Shown here one piece after another: positions 7,445-14,357 of a DNA stretch of 64,000 nucleotides. The position numbers and the translations under genes are program-made. Below the pieces are notes generated by a model that was given only the letters and a program-made list of their open reading frames with translations, was not told the DNA's origin and did not search any database. This DNA comes from JAPKYZ01 sp033763835 (GTDB lineage: Bacteria > Acidobacteriota > Terriglobia > Bryobacterales > Bryobacteraceae), in contig JANRJS010000033.1 of the NCBI GenBank assembly GCA_033763835.1, positions 62,001 to 126,000 of the forward strand. The letters run 5' to 3'. Within the stretch, counting starts at the first letter, position 1. Each line of letters starts with the position of its first letter.

Positions 7445-8803
7445 ATGAGTGGCATCGCTCCGATTACTTTCGTCGGCGTCTCCAGCTATTCCGAAGACTT
7501 TCAGGCGATCCTGAGCCGCGCGCAGCAGATTGCCGCCCTGCCGTTGAATTCGTTGCAGAACGACAAATCGATTCTGTTGCAGCGGCAGACGCTCACCACG
7601 ACGCTTTCGGGCGTGGCCTCTTCGTTCACGGCCAGCTTGTCGAATCTGAAGGCGGTGGGCGACAGCCGGGGCATTTCGGGAACTTCTTCCGATTCGGCCA
7701 AGGTGTCGATCGGTTCGGTGACGGCGACCGCGCCCGCCACATACCGGATCAGCGAGGTCACGTCGCTGGCCGCCGCCGCTTCGGAAACCTCCGTTGCCGG
7801 TTATGCGACCTCGGACGCTACGCCCGTGTCCTCGACGGGAACGGTACGTCTCACCATCGGCTCCGAAGTCCGGACGATTACATTAACTCCGGAAACGAAC
7901 AATCTCAACGGCCTGCGCAACGCGATCAACAATCTCGGCGTGGGCGTGACGGCGTCCATCTTCACTACCGGCACCGGCTCCGATCCAAACTACCTTTCGT
8001 TAACCGCGACCTCGCCCGGCGCAACCACCCTCAGCCTGGTGGACGATCCCGACGGGGCGGCGGCGGCCCTGGTCACCGCGGCCAACCAGGGCGCGAATAC
8101 GGTGTTCAAGCTCAACGGCGTGACGGTGTCGAAGACTACGAGCACCATTAACGACGTGGTCGCGGGCGTCACGTTTACCATTCTCGACACGACGGACACG
8201 GGCGAGACGATCGATCTGAACTTGCGGTCCAACCGCACAAACCTTTCGACGGCGCTGAATTCGCTGGTTTCCGCCTACAACACCTACGTGGACTTTCTCG
8301 ACACGCAGATCGGCGAATCGGCGGGCTTGCTCACCGGGTCTTCGTTAATCCAACAGTCGTCCGCGGCGCTTCGCCAACTGGTGAACTTTAACGGCGCCGG
8401 TTCGGTGGACAGCCTCTCCGATCTCGGTCTTTCGCTCGACCGCGACGGGCGGTTGAGCTTCGACCAATCCGCTTTCGACGCGCTGAGCGAAAGCGCGATC
8501 GCCGCCGGCTTCGAGTTCGTCTCCGGCACGCAATTGGGCGGACAGCTCGAAGCGTTCGAGAGCATTTCCGATCCGGTGACCGGCTCCATCAAGCTCGAAC
8601 TCGACCAGAACGACCGTACGGAGAATACTCTCAACAGCCGCATCGACATCCTTACGGAGCGCATCAACGAGCAACAGGCGGCGCTCGAGATCCGGCTGCA
8701 AGCGGCGGACACGCTGCTTGCGACTCTCGAATCCCAGAAGCGGACTATCGACGCCTCGCTCGAGAGCCTAAGTTTGGTGCTCTACGGAAAGAGCGAGGGA
8801 TGA
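7445..8803 (+). CDS. fliD: Flagellar filament cap protein FliD (HAP2)
   Basis: The 452-aa protein has FliD hallmarks: a helical N-terminus (about 15-75, with QAILSRAQQIAALPLNSL and TLSGVASSFTASLSNLKA), a Ser/Thr-rich beta-domain in the middle (about 90-270) containing a flagellin-IN-like stretch (LNGLRNAINNLGVGVTASIF), and a C-terminal coiled coil (about 385-445) with RIDILTERINEQQAALEIRL. FliD caps the filament and lets flagellin subunits fold at the tip. No clear Shine-Dalgarno precedes the ATG, and the sigma-28-type promoter lies right upstream, so translation may start on a near-leaderless mRNA. Its stop overlaps the next gene by ATGA. Confidence 0.93.
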   Translation: MSGIAPITFVGVSSYSEDFQAILSRAQQIAALPLNSLQNDKSILLQRQTLTTTLSGVASSFTASLSNLKAVGDSRGISGTSSDSAKVSIGSVTATAPATYRISEVTSLAAAASETSVAGYATSDATPVSSTGTVRLTIGSEVRTITLTPETNNLNGLRNAINNLGVGVTASIFTTGTGSDPNYLSLTATSPGATTLSLVDDPDGAAAALVTAANQGANTVFKLNGVTVSKTTSTINDVVAGVTFTILDTTDTGETIDLNLRSNRTNLSTALNSLVSAYNTYVDFLDTQIGESAGLLTGSSLIQQSSAALRQLVNFNGAGSVDSLSDLGLSLDRDGRLSFDQSAFDALSESAIAAGFEFVSGTQLGGQLEAFESISDPVTGSIKLELDQNDRTENTLNSRIDILTERINEQQAALEIRLQAADTLLATLESQKRTIDASLESLSLVLYGKSEG

Positions 8804-9030
8804 ACCTCGACGCTCTCGCCCGCCGTATCCGGGCTCGCGAGGCGGAACTGGCGAAGAATCCTCGTCCGGCTCGCTTACGCGAATTGCAAGCGGAAGGCGA
8901 TCGCCTCGCTAAGGCCCTCCTCGAACAGCGCGCCGTTTGGCGCAGTGAGTTGGATGCGCTTGTACGCCAACGCCTCAAGACAGCGGAGCGCGGCGGACGC
9001 CGGGGCGCTATCGTCGATATCGCCGGGTAA
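8800..9030 (+). CDS. Small charged protein coupled to fliD (unknown, FliT/FliS position)
   Basis: A 76-aa highly charged, apparently all-helical protein (rich in Arg, Ala, Leu and Glu) whose ATG overlaps the fliD stop as ATGA. The coupling and size argue for a real gene. In many bacteria the slot after fliD holds the export chaperones fliS or fliT, and a helical protein of this size would fit such a role. I see no specific FliS or FliT motif, so the function is inference. Its last 23 bp overlap the 3' end of the convergent glycosyltransferase gene. Confidence 0.6.
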   Translation: MNLDALARRIRAREAELAKNPRPARLRELQAEGDRLAKALLEQRAVWRSELDALVRQRLKTAERGGRRGAIVDIAG

Positions 9031-10747
9031 CCGCCGTTAAGTCCGCCGCTACTTCCCGAACCACGCTTTCCCAATCGCCGCGCGACGGCTGCCGGTAGAG
9101 CCGCATCGACGGATACCAAGGCGAGTCGCGGCGGTCGAGCAGCCAACGCCAATCGGGTGCGTGCGGCAACAGCGTCCAGATGGGACGTCCGAGCGCCCCC
9201 GCCAGGTGCGCCACCGAAGTATCGACGGAGATCGTCAGATCGAGGCGCTCAATGGCGGCCGCGGTGTCGGCGAAGTCGCGGATGTGCCCGGCGAGCGAGA
9301 CGACACCCGCGGGAGCTTCGGCGTCCGGTTGCAATGTGAAGAAAGTCGCCGGTAAAGCGGTGAGAGGCGCGAGCGATTCGGGCGGCAGCGAACGGTTGCG
9401 ATCGTTCTTATGACCCGGATTGCCCGCCCACACCAACCCGACTCGGGGCGGCGGGTAAGCTTCGAGGATTTCCGCCCACCGGACTCCGCGGGCGGCGGGC
9501 GCGGCCAGATACGGCGCGGGAGGAATCGAATCGAGGGTCGTGTGGAACGCGGCCGGAAGACTCATTAGCGGAATCTGCGCGGCGAAGGGAGGAAGGTCGG
9601 CGCCGAGCGGAAACACGCGCCCTGTGCCAACGAACGGTTCGATTAACGGAATCAGCGGGGCGTGGCACTCGACGAAAATTTCGCCGGCCGCTTCGGCCAC
9701 CAGCGGCGCATACCGGATAAACTGCAGCGCGTCTCCCAAGCCTTGTTCGGCCCAAAGCAGGACGGGACCCGAAGTGGCATTTTGCGGATTCCAGCGCGGC
9801 GCCTGCGCGTGACGCGATACCGCGCCCGGTTGCGCGAACCGCCACTCATAACCGGCCCATCCGGTTTCATAGTCGCCCAGCAGCAGATCGGCGATGGCGC
9901 GGTTCCAATTCGCCTCGACGTGTCCGGGCGAAACGGCGATCGCCGCGCGATAGCATTCGCGCGCGGCCCGCGGATCGTTCGCCGCCAGCAGGACGTTGCC
10001 GAGGTTATTGTGCGCTTCGCCATGCGCCGGATTTTCGCGAAGCGTGCGCCGGTATTCGGCGGCGGCTTCCTCAAGGCGGCCGGCTTGCTGCAGCGCGAGC
10101 CCCAGATTGTAGCGGGCCTGCGCGTAGGCCGGATCGGCCCCGAGCGCGCGGCGATAGTGTTCCTCGGCGCGATCGGGACGTCCGGCGTGATGCAAGAGAA
10201 TTCCGAGATTGTTCCAGGCTTGGGCGTGGCGCGGATCGAGTTCGAGAGCGCGTTCGTAGGAACGGTGTGCGTCGCCCGCGCGGCCCAGCGCCGCTTGCGT
10301 CACGGCGAGGTTGAACCAACCTTCCGCGCGCGAGGGTTCTAGAGCGGTGAACGCCCGGTAGTGTTCGAGCGACTCGGCGAGATGCCCGGCTTGGTGCAAA
10401 GCGTTCGCCAAGCGCCAACGGATCGGCGAATCCCCGGGATCGCCGCCGGCGGCTTGCCGGTAGCACTCGATCGCCCCAAGCAGATTGCGCTGGCGTTCGA
10501 AGATGGCGCCCAAATGCGCGCAGTAAGAAGGCAGCGGCCCGGCCAGACGAATCGCTTGTCCGATCAACGCCACAGCCGTGTCCATCTGGCCCGTTTCCGC
10601 CGCGATCAGCCCGAGCAGATCGAGCGCGGCGGCGTGTTCCGGCTCGCGCGCCAACAGTTTGGCGAGCACGCGCTCGGCTTGCCGCAGGCGGCCGGAACGG
10701 TGGTGCTTCTGCGCGGTTTCGAATTCGGTTTTCGCGAGCGGGCGCAT
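9008..10747 (-). CDS. TPR glycosyltransferase, candidate flagellin glycosyltransferase (FlmG-like layout)
   Basis: The 579-aa protein has about eight TPR repeats in residues 1-290 (for example AWNNLGILLHHAGRPDRAEE and ARYNLGLALQQAGRLEEAAA). A C-terminal GT-B-like domain follows (about 330-575) with VLLWAEQGLGDALQFIRY, VGLVWAGNPGHKNDRNRSL and the nucleotide-sugar-binding region DTSVAHLAGALGRPIWTLLP. This TPR-plus-GT layout is that of cytosolic protein O-glycosyltransferases, including the Caulobacter FlmG type that modifies flagellin. Its position between fliD and flagellin supports flagellin as the target; that is inference. No sugar-nucleotide synthesis genes are in the window. A terminator sits just upstream of its start. 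Confidence 0.82.
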   Translation of the reverse strand: MRPLAKTEFETAQKHHRSGRLRQAERVLAKLLAREPEHAAALDLLGLIAAETGQMDTAVALIGQAIRLAGPLPSYCAHLGAIFERQRNLLGAIECYRQAAGGDPGDSPIRWRLANALHQAGHLAESLEHYRAFTALEPSRAEGWFNLAVTQAALGRAGDAHRSYERALELDPRHAQAWNNLGILLHHAGRPDRAEEHYRRALGADPAYAQARYNLGLALQQAGRLEEAAAEYRRTLRENPAHGEAHNNLGNVLLAANDPRAARECYRAAIAVSPGHVEANWNRAIADLLLGDYETGWAGYEWRFAQPGAVSRHAQAPRWNPQNATSGPVLLWAEQGLGDALQFIRYAPLVAEAAGEIFVECHAPLIPLIEPFVGTGRVFPLGADLPPFAAQIPLMSLPAAFHTTLDSIPPAPYLAAPAARGVRWAEILEAYPPPRVGLVWAGNPGHKNDRNRSLPPESLAPLTALPATFFTLQPDAEAPAGVVSLAGHIRDFADTAAAIERLDLTISVDTSVAHLAGALGRPIWTLLPHAPDWRWLLDRRDSPWYPSMRLYRQPSRGDWESVVREVAADLTAVTRRYRR

Positions 10748-10771
10748 CGAAAAGAGAGAGAGAAGAACCGG

Positions 10772-10812
10772 AAAAAAGGGGCGCCGGCCAAGCGAGCCTG
10801 GAACGGCGCCCC
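10772..10812 (-). terminator. Rho-independent terminator after the flagellin gene
   Basis: On the minus strand an 8-bp perfect inverted repeat (GGGGCGCC at 10812-10805, GGCGCCCC at 10785-10778) closes a 19-nt loop and is followed directly by six T (10777-10772). It lies 56 bp after the flagellin stop and only about 25 bp before the glycosyltransferase ATG. Confidence 0.85.
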
Positions 10813-10867
10813 CGAGTAAGGAACGGACTTCTGGTTACGCGGAGCGCGCGGGAGAAAACTCCCGGGC

Positions 10868-13800
10868 TTAACCCCGCAGAAGCGCGAGCACGGCCTGCGG
10901 AGCGGAGTTCGCCTGCGCGAGGGCGGCGATACCCGCCTGCGAAACGATCTGCGCTTTGGTCAGGTTGGCCGCTTCCTGGGCGAGATCGGCGTCGCGAATC
11001 CGCGATTCCGAAGCCGCCAGATTGGTCAACTGCGAGCTGGCCAGATTCACCGCAAAGTTGAAGTTGTTCTGGCCTTTACCGACGGCGGCTTGGGCGTTGC
11101 CCAGGGCCGAGACGGCGTTGGCTAGCGCGGTCACCGCGGCTTCCGCCGCCGACTGCGTATCGATGGTGGCGTTGGCGCCCGTGCCCGCGACGGCCGACTT
11201 ATCGATGCCGCCCGAAGGAGCGGCGATACCGGTGCCCGCCGCGGTCGAGCCCACGCCGACTTCGAATCCGCGCAGCGTGCTCAGGAACCGGATCTTCTCC
11301 GCCCCGCCCGTGTTCTCCTTCACCGCGACGATCTTGGTGAGGGTCGAGTTGTTCGATTGCTGCAAAGCGTCGTTGATCGCCTTCACCGCGTCGTCGATCG
11401 TGCGCGCGTTGCGCAGCGTCGCGTCGTTGCGCAACGTCACGCTCAAGCTCTGCTTTACGCCCTGCGGATCGCTCGCCGTGATCGTGACGATCTGATCGTC
11501 GGCGCCGAAGGACAGGTCGCTGAAGGACAGCGCGGTGGTCGTGTCCGCGCCGTTCGAGTAGTAGGTACCCGACACCGCGGTGGGACCCTGCTGTTGCGTA
11601 CCCGTGTACGTGGACCCGCTCTTGCCGAATCCGAGATCGGTGTTGCCGTAGGCCGTCACGCGGAAGTACGTCCCGTTGTTCGAGGCCAAGACCAACTGGT
11701 TCGAGCCGTTGAACGACGCCCGCAAGTCGGCGTTCCGCAGTTCCGCGTCGCCCGCGATCGCCGTGTTGATCTGGTCGACGATGTCCTGCCGGATCGTCGC
11801 CGCCGAATTGCCGGTGCCGACCTGGCCGATCGTCAATCCGAGAGCCGTCGCCGCGTTCGTCGCGCCCGACTCGACTACCACCGACGAAGAGGAGCCGGTT
11901 GTATTCGACCGGATGCGCAGGGCCGAGGACGAACCCGTGCCGACGATATCCGCCGTCACGCCGATGGCCGCCGCATTGATATCCGCGACGATGTCCGCCA
12001 GCACGTCGCCGGTGGTTAAGGTCACGGTCTGCGACGTGCCGTCCACCAGCAAGCGCAACGTGACGTTCGAGCCGAGCGTGATCGCGCCCGTACCCAAAGC
12101 CGTGCCGGTAACGATACCGCGATCGGCAAGCTGGGTCACGGTAATCGAGTTGCCCGAGCTCGCCGCGCCGTTGAGCGAAAACTGCAAGGTGCTCTGCTGC
12201 GAGGTGAACGCCGGATCGAAGGTTCCGGAGAACGCCGTTCCGGCCGTGATCGTCGTGTAGTCGAACGCCGAACTGGAATCGGCTTTGAAGGAACCGAAGC
12301 CCAGCTTGTTGTACGTGTCGCCGGTGACCGAAACCTGGAAGGTCTCGCCGCTCGAATTCTTGAACACCAGATTGTTGCCTTCGGAAGCCGACACCAGGGT
12401 GATGCCCGCCGCCTGCAACTGCGCGTTGTTCGCCACGCGGCTGACTAGGTCGGTGAGTACCGAGGTCACGGTCGTGGTGCCGGCCGTCGCCGCCGTCAGG
12501 TCGATATCGACGGGGCTTTGCAGTCCGCCGCCCTGGAACCGGAACTTGATCGCGTCCGCCGTGTAGAACACGTTGCTCGTGAACGTGTCGCCGACGGTGA
12601 AGCCGTCGAATACCGTGGAGGCCGCGATGGTGATGGTGTCGCCCGCGTTAGCCGCCGTCAGCACGATCTGATCGTTCACGACGCTCGCCGTGACGAGGCC
12701 GCTCAAACCGTTTGCGCCGGTGCCCGAAGCCGTAATCTGCGCGTTGATGTCCGCCGCGATCTGCTCCTTGGTGAGGCCGGTGCCCTGCGTGAGGGTGAGG
12801 TTGCCCGTCTTGCCGGCCACCGTCAGGTTGAGATTGTCGTTCGAACCGGAGATGGTTAGCGTCGAAGCCGTGTTGGTGGAACGCGCTGTGGCGCCGCCCG
12901 CCACGACGCCGTTGCCCTGGACGCGAACGTTGCGGTCGGCGCCGGTGGAGGCGTCCTTCGCCGTGGCCGTCGTGGTCGAGAGTCCGAGGCGCGTAGCCAA
13001 GGTGCCCGAGCTCACCGCGATCGACGAAGTGGCCGAGTTGCCCTTGCTCTTGATCACCAACTGATTGCCTTCGAGATAGGCGGTGGCCTGCGAGGCGAAG
13101 GTCGAGTCCGCGTTCAACTGGCGGACGATGTCGCCTTTGGACGTGGTGCCCTGCGCGCCGTTATCGGTGAAGTTCACCGTGAAGGCTGTGCCGCCGTCGA
13201 TGGTTAGTTGCAGGGTGGTGGCGCCATTGGTATTGACGTTGACCGCCGTGTCGGAGCCGGTGATGGTGGCGTTGCGCTCGAAAACGCCGAGCAGCGCGCT
13301 CGCCGTCCGGTCGCCCGCTTCCACTTGGAACGCCGTAGAAGGCGAAGTGAAGGCCAATTGCTGGCGGCCCGAAGAATCGGTCACCACCGAGGCGCGAATG
13401 TTGGCGTTGGCCAAAGCCGTCGCCGACGCCGTTCCGCCCGCCGCCGCCGAGTCGATGGCCGCGTTGACGCGCGCCACCAGTTCGGTCGTGCTGCCGATGC
13501 CGTTTGTGTTGACGCTAATGCTGACGCCCTGTCCGCCGAAGCCCGGTCCGCGCAGCGTAAACACGGTCGTATTGGCCGTCGCCTGCGAATTGGCGTTCAG
13601 CGTGTTCGCGAGAATCTGCGCCAGGCTGGTGGTGGTGGAACCGGTACCGATGTCGGTGCCGGCGACGCCCTTCACCTGAACGCCCTTGAGGCCGAGGCTC
13701 TTCGAATCCACGGTGGAGTTCGTCAGATCGACGCCCACCGAACCGTTGGCGATCGAGTTCACGCTGCCGTTGGTGCGGCCGCCGCCAATGAACACACTCA

Positions 13801-14221
13801 AAGAGCGGGCGAAGGTACCGCCCGCGTCGAGGCCGATCGCCTGCGCCTGCCGGTCGATTTCGGCGAGCACGGTCGAGAACTCGTCGTTCAGCACGGTGCG
13901 CGAACCGGTGAAGGTACCCGATGCCGACTGCGTGGCCAAGGTCCGCGCGCGGTCGAGCAGCTTCGAAATGTTGTTCAGGCCGCCGTCGATGATCTGCAAC
14001 TGGCTAAGACCGTCGTTGGCGTTGCGGATACCCTGCGTCAGCACCGCCTGATCGGAACGAAACGTATTGGCGATGGCGAGGCCGGCCGCGTCGTCGCCGC
14101 TCGAAAGGATACGCAAGCCGCTGGTGACGCGGCCGATGGTCTTGGTTTGGAAATCGCTGTTGACCCGCAAGTATTCTTGCGACTGCAACGAGGCGATGTT
14201 GGTGTTGATAGTAAACGCCAC
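10868..14221 (-). CDS. fliC: Giant flagellin
   Basis: Start chosen at the GTG at 14221, giving the standard flagellin N-terminus (M)AFTINTNIASLQSQ, with GGGAGAG about 5 nt upstream; the frame is open further back but not flagellin-like. The 1117-aa product has a classic D0/D1 N-terminus (1-150: TSGLRILSSGDDAAGLAIA, ANDGLSQLQIIDGGL, TLATQSASG) and a classic C-terminus (last 90 aa: NFAVNLASSQLTNLAASESR, DADLAQEAANLTKAQI). Between them lies about 850 aa of Thr/Ser/Ala/Gly-rich beta-structure made of diverged modules resembling the flagellin-IN motif (INA...LVLxS...V). Typical flagellins are 270-550 aa. There are no cysteines in the parts I read. A large surface domain rich in Ser/Thr fits O-glycosylation by the neighbour. 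Confidence 0.95.
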   Translation of the reverse strand: MAFTINTNIASLQSQEYLRVNSDFQTKTIGRVTSGLRILSSGDDAAGLAIANTFRSDQAVLTQGIRNANDGLSQLQIIDGGLNNISKLLDRARTLATQSASGTFTGSRTVLNDEFSTVLAEIDRQAQAIGLDAGGTFARSLSVFIGGGRTNGSVNSIANGSVGVDLTNSTVDSKSLGLKGVQVKGVAGTDIGTGSTTTSLAQILANTLNANSQATANTTVFTLRGPGFGGQGVSISVNTNGIGSTTELVARVNAAIDSAAAGGTASATALANANIRASVVTDSSGRQQLAFTSPSTAFQVEAGDRTASALLGVFERNATITGSDTAVNVNTNGATTLQLTIDGGTAFTVNFTDNGAQGTTSKGDIVRQLNADSTFASQATAYLEGNQLVIKSKGNSATSSIAVSSGTLATRLGLSTTTATAKDASTGADRNVRVQGNGVVAGGATARSTNTASTLTISGSNDNLNLTVAGKTGNLTLTQGTGLTKEQIAADINAQITASGTGANGLSGLVTASVVNDQIVLTAANAGDTITIAASTVFDGFTVGDTFTSNVFYTADAIKFRFQGGGLQSPVDIDLTAATAGTTTVTSVLTDLVSRVANNAQLQAAGITLVSASEGNNLVFKNSSGETFQVSVTGDTYNKLGFGSFKADSSSAFDYTTITAGTAFSGTFDPAFTSQQSTLQFSLNGAASSGNSITVTQLADRGIVTGTALGTGAITLGSNVTLRLLVDGTSQTVTLTTGDVLADIVADINAAAIGVTADIVGTGSSSALRIRSNTTGSSSSVVVESGATNAATALGLTIGQVGTGNSAATIRQDIVDQINTAIAGDAELRNADLRASFNGSNQLVLASNNGTYFRVTAYGNTDLGFGKSGSTYTGTQQQGPTAVSGTYYSNGADTTTALSFSDLSFGADDQIVTITASDPQGVKQSLSVTLRNDATLRNARTIDDAVKAINDALQQSNNSTLTKIVAVKENTGGAEKIRFLSTLRGFEVGVGSTAAGTGIAAPSGGIDKSAVAGTGANATIDTQSAAEAAVTALANAVSALGNAQAAVGKGQNNFNFAVNLASSQLTNLAASESRIRDADLAQEAANLTKAQIVSQAGIAALAQANSAPQAVLALLRG

Positions 14222-14260
14222 TGCTTCTCTCCCTGAAATTTCTCGGTCTTCGGAGGCCCC

Positions 14261-14278
14261 CGGGGAATCCCTTCCCCG
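14261..14278 (-). other. Hairpin in the flagellin mRNA leader
   Basis: A perfect 7-bp stem (CGGGGAA / TTCCCCG) with a 4-nt loop lies in the predicted 5' leader, about 40 nt upstream of the flagellin GTG. It could affect translation or stability of the mRNA. It is seen in sequence; its role is unknown. Confidence 0.5.
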
Positions 14279-14297
14279 AGACTCGGCCTCGGAAGGC

Positions 14298-14324
14298 TTA
14301 TCGGACCGCCGGGTTAAACCTGAG
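14298..14324 (-). promoter_or_regulatory. Sigma-28 (FliA)-type promoter of the flagellin gene
   Basis: On the minus strand, CTCAGGTT (14324-14317), 11 bp, then TCCGATAA (14305-14298). The -10 part matches the consensus GCCGATAA at 7 of 8; the -35 part is weaker (4 of 8). A start near 14290 would give a leader of about 70 nt holding a hairpin and the ribosome-binding site. Confidence 0.6.
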
Positions 14325-14357
14325 GAAAAATGCGCGCCGGTCCGGTAGAATCCCGAC

